Source: Lysobacterales bacterium
GTDB taxonomy: Bacteria; Pseudomonadota; Gammaproteobacteria; Xanthomonadales; SZUA-36
DNA: 10,862 bases
NCBI GenBank assembly: GCA_009692275.1
Contig: SHZL01000070.1
Coordinates: forward strand, 1-10,862
Direction of reading: 5' to 3'
Positions 1 to 6,854 of the stretch are shown here, one piece after another. The notes beneath the pieces are model-generated. The model was not told the DNA's origin, ran no database searches, and worked only from the letters and a program-made list of their open reading frames with translations. The number at the start of each line of letters is the position of its first letter. Position 1 is the first letter of the stretch. Made by a program: the position numbers and the translations under genes.

Positions 1-1056
1 AAAAAGCTCGTCGCGAAGGGATTCCGCGTGCTGCTGCAAAAAAACGCCGGCGATGCTGCCGGGTTTCCCGACTCGCTCTATGCCGGATCTGAGTTACTGG
101 AGGATGCCGCATCCATCCTGGGACAAGCGGATGTGTATCTGTGGGTTCAGGCCCCGGACGCACACCGCCTTTCTGCATTGCGCGAGGGTGCGCTGGCAAT
201 GGGCCTGGTGTTTGCCCACCGCAATGACGCTATCGTCGGGGCACTCAATGCACGCAAGGCCAGCTGCTGTGCGATGGAACTGGTTCCGCGCATTTCACGG
301 GCGCAAAGCATGGACGTCCTGTCGTCGCAGGCCACCGTGGCAGGCTATGAAGCCGTGCTGCGAGCCGCCAGCCTTGCACCCAGGCTGTTTCCAATGCTCA
401 CTACCGCAGCAGGTACTTTACGGCCATCCACTGTCGTCGTGATCGGCGCCGGGGTCGCCGGCCTGCAGGCCATTGCCACGGCCCGCCGACTGGGCGCCAG
501 GGTCGAGGCCTATGATATCCGCGCTGCAGCGAGGGAACAGGTCGAGTCCCTTGGCGCCAAGATGATCGATACCGGCGTCAATGCACAAGGCGAAGGCGGC
601 TATGCCCGGGAACTCACCGATGAAGAGAAGCAACAGCAAGCCGCCATGCTGGCCGAACACCTGTCCCGCTGTGACGTAGTGATTTCGACCGCTGCAATTC
701 CCGGCAGGCCAGCACCCAAGATCATCAGCAGGGCGATGGTGGAAGGCATGGGCGCCGGCGCAGTCATCGTGGACCTGGCGGCCGAGTCCGGTGGCAACTG
801 CGAACTGACCGAACCAGGCAAAACGGTGCGCCACCGAGGCGTGACGATAGACGGGCCGCTTAACCTCGCCAGTCTGGCTGCAATTCACGCCAGTGAAATG
901 TATGCAAAGAACTTGCTCAACCTGTTGGAACTGATGGTGCAGAATGGACAAATCAACATCAACCGCGAGGATGAAGTGGTAGCCGGTTGCCTGCTCACGC
1001 ACGGCGGAGAACTTGTGCACGCAGGCACGGCGAAACTGCTCGCCCAGCCAGGTTGA
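1..1056 (+). CDS. pntAA: NAD(P) transhydrogenase subunit alpha part 1 (NAD(H)-binding domain I), 5' partial
   Basis: This is the soluble NAD(H)-binding domain I of the proton-translocating transhydrogenase, which passes hydride between NAD(H) and NADP(H) in exchange for proton movement across the inner membrane. The frame is open from base 1 (KKLVAKGFRV, typical of PntA), so the start lies upstream; about 30 codons appear to be missing. Visible motifs are the RQD loop PRISRAQSMD (R at 289, Q at 304, D at 313), matching Arg127/Gln132/Asp135 of the Rhodospirillum rubrum protein, and the dinucleotide fold GAGVAG at 445-462 followed by an acidic residue in AYDIR. The protein ends after domain I with no membrane helices, so this is the split-alpha form and not the fused E. 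coli type. pntAB and pntB follow on the same strand. The window gives no information on its promoter. Confidence 0.96.
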   Translation, partial: KKLVAKGFRVLLQKNAGDAAGFPDSLYAGSELLEDAASILGQADVYLWVQAPDAHRLSALREGALAMGLVFAHRNDAIVGALNARKASCCAMELVPRISRAQSMDVLSSQATVAGYEAVLRAASLAPRLFPMLTTAAGTLRPSTVVVIGAGVAGLQAIATARRLGARVEAYDIRAAAREQVESLGAKMIDTGVNAQGEGGYARELTDEEKQQQAAMLAEHLSRCDVVISTAAIPGRPAPKIISRAMVEGMGAGAVIVDLAAESGGNCELTEPGKTVRHRGVTIDGPLNLASLAAIHASEMYAKNLLNLLELMVQNGQININREDEVVAGCLLTHGGELVHAGTAKLLAQPG

Positions 1057-1122
1057 ATGGCCCAATTTGATCATCAACAAGAGTTAAACATTCACCCTGA
1101 TAACTTAACCCTGGAAAACTGA
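1057..1122 (+). other. 21-codon ORF directly after the pntAA stop (doubtful gene)
   Basis: The pntAA stop TGA (1054-1056) is followed immediately and in the same frame by ATG, which opens a 21-residue frame (MAQFDHQQELNIHPDNLTLE plus N) ending in TGA at 1120-1122. An AGG at 1050-1052 sits 4 bases before the ATG, which is a poor ribosome-binding site. The frame could be a chance ORF, a tiny reinitiation peptide, or a read-through tail of PntAA. The rest of the gap before pntAB holds a small inverted repeat TTGAT-C-ATCAA (1067-1077) and a bulged hairpin (1110-1130) with no clear role. I list it because it is the only coding potential in this gap; I do not claim that it is expressed. Confidence 0.15.
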
Positions 1123-1152
1123 TTTTCAGGAACACGCACACAGGACAAGCAC

Positions 1153-1440
1153 ATGGAAGGATTTGTTGCGATTTACATCTTCATGCTGGCGGCATTTACC
1201 GGCTATGAAGTCATCTCCAAGGTTCCAACCATACTGCACACCCCGTTGATGTCCGGGTCCAATTTTGTTCACGGCATCGTGCTGGTAGGGGCCATGGTGG
1301 CTTTGGGCCATGCTACTACCCCCGCGGAGCAGATCATCGGTTTTATTGCCGTGCTGTTGGGTGCTGGAAACGCAGTGGGCGGCTACGTGGTGACGGAGCG
1401 CATGCTGGAGATGTTCAAGTCCAGCAAGGAGAGCCGTTGA
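1153..1440 (+). CDS. pntAB: NAD(P) transhydrogenase subunit alpha part 2 (membrane domain II)
   Basis: This 95-residue inner-membrane subunit contributes part of the proton-conducting domain II of transhydrogenase. It has about three hydrophobic segments, near residues 4-18, 38-53 and 59-80. Between the first and second lies the conserved stretch YEVISKVPTILHTPLMSGSN (from residue 18), which is diagnostic of this subunit. The length is normal for the split form. The ATG is preceded by AGGA (1142-1145) with a 7-base spacer. It lies 96 bases after pntAA, and its TGA overlaps the pntB ATG by one base (TGATG), which suggests translational coupling. In E. coli the same sequence is fused to the C terminus of PntA. 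Confidence 0.95.
   Translation: MEGFVAIYIFMLAAFTGYEVISKVPTILHTPLMSGSNFVHGIVLVGAMVALGHATTPAEQIIGFIAVLLGAGNAVGGYVVTERMLEMFKSSKESR
1426..1431 (+). promoter_or_regulatory. Ribosome-binding site of pntB (decides the start)
   Basis: AAGGAG inside the last codons of pntAB lies 8 bases before ATG 1440 and only 5 bases before the in-frame TTG at 1437. The spacing and codon type favour the ATG as the pntB start. Confidence 0.75.
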
Positions 1441-2852
1441 TGGATGGCTTTTTGCGCCCCGGACTTGCCCATGGCCTGATCCAGGTGAGCTACTTCATTG
1501 CCGCTATTCTGTTCATTTCCGGCCTGAAAAAAATGAGCCACCCGGCAACGGCAAAAGGCGGAATTGTCCGGGCTGGGGCCGGTATGGTGGTCGCCACCCT
1601 GATCACGTTTGCCGAGCCGCAAATGCATAACTATTTGCCCATGACCAGTGCCATATTCATTGGCGGAGTGCTGGCCTGGTGGTCGGGCAAACGCGTTGCC
1701 ATGACGGACATGCCACAGATGATCGCACTCTACAACGGCATGGGCGGCGGTGCCGCCGCAGCTATTGCAGCGGTCGAACTGCTGCGCGTCCTGACCGGGG
1801 ATGGTCTCAGTCATGAGTCCTTTGCCGCACGTGAACTGGCTGTTTTGGGCGCACTGATCGGCACCGTGGCATTTTCCGGTTCCCTCATCGCATTTGCCAA
1901 ACTACAGGGTTGGATGCGGAAGGTTCGCCGTTTTTCAGGACAGCAGGCGCTGAATGCCATCCTGTTCCTGGCCTTGCTGGTGCTGGGCTTTCTGCTGGCG
2001 CGCACGGAATTTTCGGTTGAGGAATACGTCGCATTCTTTGCCATTGCCCTGCTCATTGGCGTGCTGATGACGATACCTATCGGCGGTGCCGACATGCCGG
2101 TGGTCATTTCACTGTACAACGCCCTGACCGGCCTCGCGGTGGGCTTTGAAGGCTTCGTGCTGCAAAACCCGGCCATGATGATCGCTGGCATCGTAGTTGG
2201 AGCGGCTGGCACGCTGCTGACCCAGTTGATGGCGCACGCCATGAACCGGCCAATCAGCAACGTCCTGTTCTCCGGGTTCGGCACCGGTGATGATGGCGCA
2301 TCGACCATGGCGGTGAGCGGCAGCATGAAAGCCATTGATGCTGCCGATGCGGCTATCACCATGGCGTATGCAGAGAAAGTCATCATCATACCCGGCTATG
2401 GGATGGCGGTTGCGCAAGCCCAGCACAAGATTTGGGAACTGGTGAAGATACTGCTCGAAAAAGGCGTCAAGGTAAGCTTTGCGATTCACCCCGTTGCCGG
2501 CAGAATGCCCGGCCACATGAACGTCCTGCTGGCTGAAGCGGGCGTGCCTTATGACCTCATTTACGACCTCGAAGACGTCAACAGCCAGTTCCCGACGACG
2601 GACGTGGCACTGGTGATCGGCGCCAATGACGTGGTGAACCCCGCTGCCCGCAAGGATACTTCCAGTCCCATTTATGGCATGCCCATCCTGGACGCGGACA
2701 AAGCGCGCAACGTGTTTGTCATCAAGCGTGGCCAGGGAACCGGATTTTCCGGTATTGAAAACCTGCTGTTTTTCGAGGACAACACCCGCATGTGTTATGG
2801 CGATGCCCAGGACGTGGCGCAGAAACTTATTGCCGGGGTCAAAGCATTATAG
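1440..2852 (+). CDS. pntB: NAD(P) transhydrogenase subunit beta
   Basis: This 470-residue inner-membrane subunit holds most of proton channel domain II and the cytoplasmic NADP(H)-binding domain III. The first 270 or so residues form a series of hydrophobic helices. Domain III follows, with PGYGMAVAQAQ (nucleotide fold, residues 319-324 for GYGMAV), AGRMPGHMNVLLAEAGVPYD (GRMPGH at 354-359), GANDVVNP (394-401) and the loop KRGQGTGFSG (from K429). The E. coli protein has KRSMNTGYAG in that last loop, so this copy belongs to the KRGQG variant, which I believe is common in other bacteria. The ATG at 1440 is chosen over TTG 1437 because of the AAGGAG spacing. PntAA, PntAB and PntB together make the complete enzyme, which mainly supplies NADPH using the proton gradient. 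No hairpin terminator follows the stop; a new promoter begins at once. Confidence 0.97.
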   Translation: MDGFLRPGLAHGLIQVSYFIAAILFISGLKKMSHPATAKGGIVRAGAGMVVATLITFAEPQMHNYLPMTSAIFIGGVLAWWSGKRVAMTDMPQMIALYNGMGGGAAAAIAAVELLRVLTGDGLSHESFAARELAVLGALIGTVAFSGSLIAFAKLQGWMRKVRRFSGQQALNAILFLALLVLGFLLARTEFSVEEYVAFFAIALLIGVLMTIPIGGADMPVVISLYNALTGLAVGFEGFVLQNPAMMIAGIVVGAAGTLLTQLMAHAMNRPISNVLFSGFGTGDDGASTMAVSGSMKAIDAADAAITMAYAEKVIIIPGYGMAVAQAQHKIWELVKILLEKGVKVSFAIHPVAGRMPGHMNVLLAEAGVPYDLIYDLEDVNSQFPTTDVALVIGANDVVNPAARKDTSSPIYGMPILDADKARNVFVIKRGQGTGFSGIENLLFFEDNTRMCYGDAQDVAQKLIAGVKAL

Positions 2853-2853
2853 G

Positions 2854-2882
2854 TTGACTATACTGTTGTAGTAATGTATAAC
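2854..2882 (+). promoter_or_regulatory. Sigma-70-type promoter for the lipoprotein gene
   Basis: TTGACT (2854-2859) and TATAAC (2877-2882) are separated by exactly 17 bases, and each differs from the consensus hexamer at only one position. The -35 box starts one base after the pntB stop. Transcription would start near 2889, giving a leader of about 60 bases. An 8-base direct repeat CTGACACT (2894-2901 and 2927-2934) lies in this leader. Promoter activity is inferred from sequence only. Confidence 0.7.
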
Positions 2883-2947
2883 ACCTTAATACCCTGACAC
2901 TTTAACATGCTAATCACATTGGCCCGCTGACACTGAAGGTAAACGAA

Positions 2948-4720
2948 ATGAACTCTTTGCGCCTCGCTGTACTGCTGTCGATAGCTTTATTCACGCTGTC
3001 CTCTTGTGGAAAGGAAGAAGAGGCCCCCACCAGCGCGGATGCGGGCGATGGTCCCCATAACTCCCTGCTCAGCTATGTGCCAGCCGGCACGCCTTACCTG
3101 GGCGGCAACCTTGCACCCGCTCCCAACGATGTCATCGACAGCTTCCTGAAGCGACTGGAGCCGGCAGCTGCAACTGCCCAGGCGCAGCTGGATGAATTGA
3201 AGGCACAAATGGAAGCCAGTCCCGATGGTGCGGACCCGGCTTCCCGCCTGGGCCTGGCGGTGTTGCATGAGCTGGATGGCAAATTGAACCGCGCCGGCCT
3301 TGAAAGCCTTGGTTTGGACCTGCAGGGACAACAGGTCTTTTATGGCATGGGCGTATTTCCAACGGCACGTGTGGAACTGGGTGATGCACAGGCGCTCAAG
3401 GCCACGGTGCAGCGCGTGCTTGACGCGACGGGAATAACGGAACCACAGCAGGAATTCCAGGGTGTAGCGTACTGGAAGGTAGCGGCGGAGTCCGATCCCA
3501 GCCAGGGCAAGCTTCCAGTCAGTGTCTATATCGCCATACTGGAAGACCACATTGCCTTCAGCATTTTCCCTGACAGCGGCCAAACCGAGTTGTTGCCGCT
3601 GTTTCTCGGCCTGAAAAAACCGGATACTTCGGACGCTGAAACCAGGCTCAAAGCGGTGCAGAGCAAGTACGGTTACACACCCTATTTTGCAGCAGTGGCG
3701 GACATGTCTTTGCTGGCTGATGAGTTACTGAGCCCGGACGCCCTGTTCGTGCGCTCTGCAGGTGACTGGTACACCAAGGAGTTGGCGGGCCTCGGCGACC
3801 AGTGCAAAAGTGAGTTCAGAGAGATTATCGGTCATACGCCGCGACTGGTGATGGGCTCTACCGAACTCACAGCCAATGCCATCGGCATGCAATACGTGGT
3901 GGAAACCCAACCGGACCAGGCCCTGCAACTCATAGGGCTGCTGGCAGATGTTCCCATGGGTACCGCAGCGTCCAATCGCCTGCTTGAGTTCGCGTTCGGA
4001 CTGAAGGTAGGCGCAGTCCGGGATTTTCTGCTGGCCAAGGCAACGGCGGTCACCGCATCGCCTTACCAATGCGAGCAACTGCAAGATCTGAATGCGCAGG
4101 CGACCGCAACACTGGCCAAGCTCAACGAACCCTTGCCACCCCTGGTTAATAATTTTCGCGGCCTGCGCCTGAGCCTGAACCAACTCAGTATGGGCCAGTC
4201 GTCCGTTCCTGAGGCGGCGGCCGGGCTGCTGGCTGTCCACGTGGATCAGCCGGAACTCTTTGTCGGCATGGCGCAGATGTTTCTGCCCGACCTGTCATCG
4301 CTCAAGCTGGTCAAAGGCGAGCCGCCCGTGCAACTGCCGCAGACCATGATTCCGCTGGCAGATACCGTGGCGTTTGCTGCACTGACCGAGAGCGCAATCG
4401 GGATTGCGATGGGCGCGGATGAAGAAAAAGCACTGGTGCCATACCTCGAGCAATCGGCAGCGACAAACGGAACCTTTCTTTCCGTGAGCTACGACAGCGC
4501 TGCCTACCTGGATTTCACCAGCAAGCTGCAGGACGGCCTCGAAGAGTTTACCGAACAGGCAGATGAAACAGCAGACCCCGAGGCAGGGCAGCAAGGCCCG
4601 GTCAAGACCGTTTCCGAGGCCATGCGACAAGCCTACGCCAACGCGGTAGACCGTTCACAAATCGACGCGCGTTTCACTGAGCAGGGCTTGCTGATTGACA
4701 GCCGCATGACCTTTAAGTGA
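2948..4720 (+). CDS. Predicted outer-membrane lipoprotein of unknown function, 590 aa
   Basis: I do not recognise a named family. The N terminus is a clear lipoprotein signal: positive R5, a hydrophobic core (residues 6-17) and the lipobox LSSC with the lipidated cysteine at 20. Gly follows the cysteine and there is no Asp at +2, which favours sorting to the outer membrane. An acidic linker (residues 23-35) comes next. The mature part begins LLSYVPAGTPYLGGNLAP (from residue 40). It has a helical, Gln/Ala-rich segment near 70-92 and then alternating strand-like and helical stretches that read like a large periplasmic domain. The only other cysteines, C286 and C375, could form a disulfide. An acidic, Gln/Glu-rich stretch lies at 530-550, and the chain ends in a strand-like LLIDSRMTF. 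The start is supported by AAGGT (2936-2940), 7 bases upstream. The gene has its own promoter and terminator, so it is probably expressed independently of pntB. Confidence 0.85.
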   Translation: MNSLRLAVLLSIALFTLSSCGKEEEAPTSADAGDGPHNSLLSYVPAGTPYLGGNLAPAPNDVIDSFLKRLEPAAATAQAQLDELKAQMEASPDGADPASRLGLAVLHELDGKLNRAGLESLGLDLQGQQVFYGMGVFPTARVELGDAQALKATVQRVLDATGITEPQQEFQGVAYWKVAAESDPSQGKLPVSVYIAILEDHIAFSIFPDSGQTELLPLFLGLKKPDTSDAETRLKAVQSKYGYTPYFAAVADMSLLADELLSPDALFVRSAGDWYTKELAGLGDQCKSEFREIIGHTPRLVMGSTELTANAIGMQYVVETQPDQALQLIGLLADVPMGTAASNRLLEFAFGLKVGAVRDFLLAKATAVTASPYQCEQLQDLNAQATATLAKLNEPLPPLVNNFRGLRLSLNQLSMGQSSVPEAAAGLLAVHVDQPELFVGMAQMFLPDLSSLKLVKGEPPVQLPQTMIPLADTVAFAALTESAIGIAMGADEEKALVPYLEQSAATNGTFLSVSYDSAAYLDFTSKLQDGLEEFTEQADETADPEAGQQGPVKTVSEAMRQAYANAVDRSQIDARFTEQGLLIDSRMTFK

Positions 4721-4734
4721 GTTGCATTTCCTGC

Positions 4735-4763
4735 AGGAAACTCTGATTTATTCAGAGTTTCCT
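4735..4763 (+). terminator. Hairpin terminator between convergent genes
   Basis: A perfect 12-bp inverted repeat, AGGAAACTCTGA / TCAGAGTTTCCT, encloses the 5-base loop TTTAT. It begins 14 bases after the lipoprotein stop and ends 3 bases before the end of the AMP nucleosidase gene on the other strand. On the plus strand a moderately T-rich run (TTCATTAAT) follows. On the minus strand the run after the stem is not T-rich, so termination there is less certain. Confidence 0.7.
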
Positions 4764-4766
4764 TCA

Positions 4767-5540
4767 TTAATACCTGAAATGCTTGATATTCTCGCCTTTC
4801 TGCCCCAGATCGGTCATCGCTTCAATGCCGATCCGGAGATGCAGGCCGACCCAGTCGGCGGTGACTTTCTTGTCGAATTCCTCGGTTTTTACTCCGTCCG
4901 GAGTTACCGGGACGTCTGAAACCAGCAGCAAGGCACCGCGGGAAATTTCGTTGGCGTGCCCGACGATGAACAAGGTTGCGGTCTCCATGTCGATGCCTAT
5001 GCAGGTCATATCGTGCAATTTCTGGTGGAACTCTTCGTCATATTCCCACACCCTGCGGTTGGTGGTGTACACGACGCCGGTGCGATAGCCCACCCCGTGC
5101 TCGAGTATCTTGTCCGATACAAACTTGTGCAACTTGAACGACGGCAATGCAGGCACTTCCGGCGGGAAATAATCGTTGCTGGTTCCCTCGCCCCTGATCG
5201 CCGCAATGGGCAGGATGAAATGCCCGATTTCTGTCGACTTTTTCAGACCACCGCACTTGCCCAGGAAGAGCACGCCCTTGGGCGCAACCGCGGACAGCAG
5301 ATCCATGATTGTCGCTGCCTGGCTGGAGCCCATGCCAAAATTGATAATGGTAAGGCCCGCGTCATTGGTAGCAGCTTGCATGGCGTGATCTTCGCCGTGA
5401 ATTTCGCAATTAAACTGGCTGGCAAATTGCTGCACGTAGGTGTGGAAATTCGTCAGCAGGATGTATTCGCCGAATTTGTCCAGTGGCATACCGGTATAGC
5501 GGGGCAGCCAGTTACGCGTGATCTCCAGCTTGCTTAGCAT
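4767..5540 (-). CDS. amn: AMP nucleosidase, short form
   Basis: The predicted reaction is AMP + H2O to adenine + ribose 5-phosphate, a cytoplasmic step that lowers AMP and feeds adenine salvage. The 257-residue protein belongs to the purine nucleoside phosphorylase/nucleosidase superfamily. Motifs in order are NWLPRYTG (10-17), FGEYILLTNF (23-32), INFGMGSSQAATIMDLL (66-82), LFLGKCGGLK (91-100), RGEGTSNDYFPPEVPALPSF (116-135), TTNRRVWEYDEEF (159-171), GIDMETATLF (182-191) and VSDVPVTPDGVKTEE (207-221). D209 is the likely catalytic acid by analogy with the superfamily. The protein lacks the N-terminal domain of the roughly 484-residue E. coli Amn and resembles the short form I associate with Bacteroidetes. 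The start ATG has AAGGAG (5547-5552 on the opposite strand) 6 bases upstream. It begins 19 bases after hda, so it is probably the last gene of that operon. Confidence 0.9.
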   Translation of the reverse strand: MLSKLEITRNWLPRYTGMPLDKFGEYILLTNFHTYVQQFASQFNCEIHGEDHAMQAATNDAGLTIINFGMGSSQAATIMDLLSAVAPKGVLFLGKCGGLKKSTEIGHFILPIAAIRGEGTSNDYFPPEVPALPSFKLHKFVSDKILEHGVGYRTGVVYTTNRRVWEYDEEFHQKLHDMTCIGIDMETATLFIVGHANEISRGALLLVSDVPVTPDGVKTEEFDKKVTADWVGLHLRIGIEAMTDLGQKGENIKHFRY

Positions 5541-5559
5541 GTCGTTCTCCTTTTATGCG

Positions 5560-6258
5560 CTACTCATTGGCGAGCACTTCCCGTGCCAGTGGTATCGTGA
5601 TTCTGCGTTTGCCCTGCAATGCCACCAAACGAATCGCTTCGAGGTTTTCCAGCAATACGCTGATATTTCTGCCACCACGGCTCAACAGGTAGTTCAAAAC
5701 GTCCTGTGGAAGCTCAATGCCAAGCGCAGCTGACCTGCTGCGCAATACCCCGGCTTTTCCCTCGTCGTCCAGGGGTTCGAGTTGCAGGCGCAAACCCCAG
5801 GTCAGCCGCGATGCCAGATCCGGCAGCTTGAATTGTACGGCCGACAAAGGCTGTGAACTACTCACCACCAGCTTGCCCCCTTCCGCCCTGAAGCGGTTGA
5901 AAAAATCAAACAAGGCTTTTTCCCAGGCGGGCTGGCCAGCTACGCAGTCCACGTCGTCAATACACACGAGGTCCATGGTTTCCAGGCCACCGAGGCCCGC
6001 CGCGGCAGTATCAGGCAGTTGCCACAGGGAAATGTAGAAAGCGCCGAGGCCCAGGCCCTGCGCACGGTTCACCATGGCATTCAGCAAGTGGGTTTTGCCG
6101 CTACCTTCAGCGCCCCTGAGAAATACGCAGCCGTCAGCAGATTGCAACAACTCTTGCAGTGCAGTGACTACTTTACGGTTCGGGCCGGGAACGAATTCCT
6201 CAAACCGGTCCGGCCGCCGGCCCTCCAGCGGCAGCAATATTTGAGCTGCAGAAGACAT
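5560..6258 (-). CDS. hda: DnaA regulatory inactivator Hda
   Basis: Hda is an AAA+ protein related to DnaA. With the DNA-loaded sliding clamp it stimulates hydrolysis of DnaA-bound ATP and so prevents re-initiation of replication. The 232-residue length matches E. coli Hda (about 233). The N terminus contains QILLPL (residues 6-11), which fits the clamp-binding motif of the family (QLSLPL in E. coli). Walker A is GAEGSGKT (49-56), Walker B is LVCIDD (97-102), sensor 1 lies in VVSSSQ (131-136), and the arginine-finger box is LASRLTWG with R151. There is no C-terminal DNA-binding domain IV, which separates it from DnaA itself. The start at 6258 is chosen over upstream starts in the open frame because homology begins there and GAGGAG (6265-6270, opposite strand) lies 6 bases before it. 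It lies 35 bases after the phosphatidyltransferase gene and 19 before amn. Confidence 0.94.
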   Translation of the reverse strand: MSSAAQILLPLEGRRPDRFEEFVPGPNRKVVTALQELLQSADGCVFLRGAEGSGKTHLLNAMVNRAQGLGLGAFYISLWQLPDTAAAGLGGLETMDLVCIDDVDCVAGQPAWEKALFDFFNRFRAEGGKLVVSSSQPLSAVQFKLPDLASRLTWGLRLQLEPLDDEGKAGVLRSRSAALGIELPQDVLNYLLSRGGRNISVLLENLEAIRLVALQGKRRITIPLAREVLANE

Positions 6259-6264
6259 CCGGCT

Positions 6265-6270
6265 CTCCTC
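6265..6270 (-). promoter_or_regulatory. Ribosome-binding site of hda (decides the start)
   Basis: On the minus strand GAGGAG precedes the ATG at 6258 by 6 bases. The same reading frame stays open upstream to an ATG at 6480, but that region is inside the phosphatidyltransferase gene. The site therefore fixes the Hda start at the point where family similarity begins. Confidence 0.75.
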
Positions 6271-6293
6271 ACCCCTTACCGCGGCCAGGCGAT

Positions 6294-6854
6294 TCAGGTG
6301 CCATGCTGGTGATGCCGTCGTGCCTTGATGCTCCAGATGGCCACGTATTGAACCCCGGATGCGACCGTTGTCAGTGCCACAGTGTAAATCAACCACTGGT
6401 TCCACGGTCCGACAGTCCGGGGAAACACCAGGCCCAGCATCACCGCCACGATCAGCACGATCTGCAGCAGGGTATTGCATTTGCTCAGCAGGGTGGGATG
6501 GGAGTTGACGATCGGGGTGATAAAGTTGTGGTAATAGAGCCCGCCGCAGACAATCACGACATCACGCAGCACCACGAGAAGAACCAGCCACCAGGGTAAA
6601 TGACCCAGCCACGCCAGTGTCAGGGTGGTGGAAACCAGCAGCAACTTGTCAGTCAGCGGATCCAGGACTCCGCCAAAGTGAGTCATCCAGCCGAAGCGCC
6701 TGGCGATGTAACCGTCCAGCAAGTCGCTGATGCCGGCAAAAACTGCCAGCAACAGTGCGGCCGCGTTATCGCCGGTCAACAGCCAGTAGACTATGGGGCC
6801 GGCCGCCAACATGCGGAACAGGGTCAGGGCATTAGGAAAAAGCCTCAGGCTCAT
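6294..6854 (-). CDS. CDP-alcohol phosphatidyltransferase (PgsA-like) inner-membrane enzyme
   Basis: Enzymes of this family join a CDP-activated lipid to an alcohol at the inner membrane, for example CDP-diacylglycerol plus glycerol 3-phosphate to phosphatidylglycerol phosphate (PgsA). The 186-residue protein carries the complete signature D-x2-D-G-x2-A-R-x8-G-x3-D-x3-D with D44, D47, G48, A51, R52, G61, D65 and D69; the aspartates bind the metal ions and D69 is the presumed catalytic base. About six hydrophobic segments are visible (near 13-26, 31-43, 70-84, 88-104, 126-146 and 155-173). The LFPNALTLFR start and the size are PgsA-like (E. coli PgsA is about 182 residues), but the alcohol substrate cannot be read from sequence, so I give no symbol. 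The ATG overlaps the stop of the DUF2066 gene by 4 bases (ATGA), a sign of translational coupling. Confidence 0.9.
   Translation of the reverse strand: MSLRLFPNALTLFRMLAAGPIVYWLLTGDNAAALLLAVFAGISDLLDGYIARRFGWMTHFGGVLDPLTDKLLLVSTTLTLAWLGHLPWWLVLLVVLRDVVIVCGGLYYHNFITPIVNSHPTLLSKCNTLLQIVLIVAVMLGLVFPRTVGPWNQWLIYTVALTTVASGVQYVAIWSIKARRHHQHGT

Noticed and set aside
418..1080. 220-codon open frame on the minus strand across pntAA
   Set aside because: It is antisense to a certain gene, has composition typical of a shadow frame (His/Gln/Gly-rich) and shows no recognisable motif.
1110..1130. Hairpin before pntAB as an attenuator or terminator
   Set aside because: The stem is A/T-rich with a bulge and is not followed by a T run; it is too weak to call.
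1437..1439. TTG as the start of pntB
   Set aside because: ATG follows at once at 1440 with better spacing (8 bases) from AAGGAG and a stronger start codon.
2987..3583. 198-codon open frame on the minus strand across the lipoprotein gene
   Set aside because: The plus-strand frame has promoter, ribosome-binding site, signal peptide and terminator; the minus-strand frame has none of these and looks like a shadow.
4956..5537. 193-codon open frame on the plus strand across amn
   Set aside because: It is antisense to the well-supported AMP nucleosidase, and the translated sequence has no recognisable family pattern.
6259..6480. 74-residue N-terminal extension of Hda from an upstream ATG in the same frame
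   Set aside because: It lies antisense to nothing but fully within the phosphatidyltransferase gene on the same strand in another frame, shows no Hda-like sequence, and the ATG at 6258 has a good ribosome-binding site.
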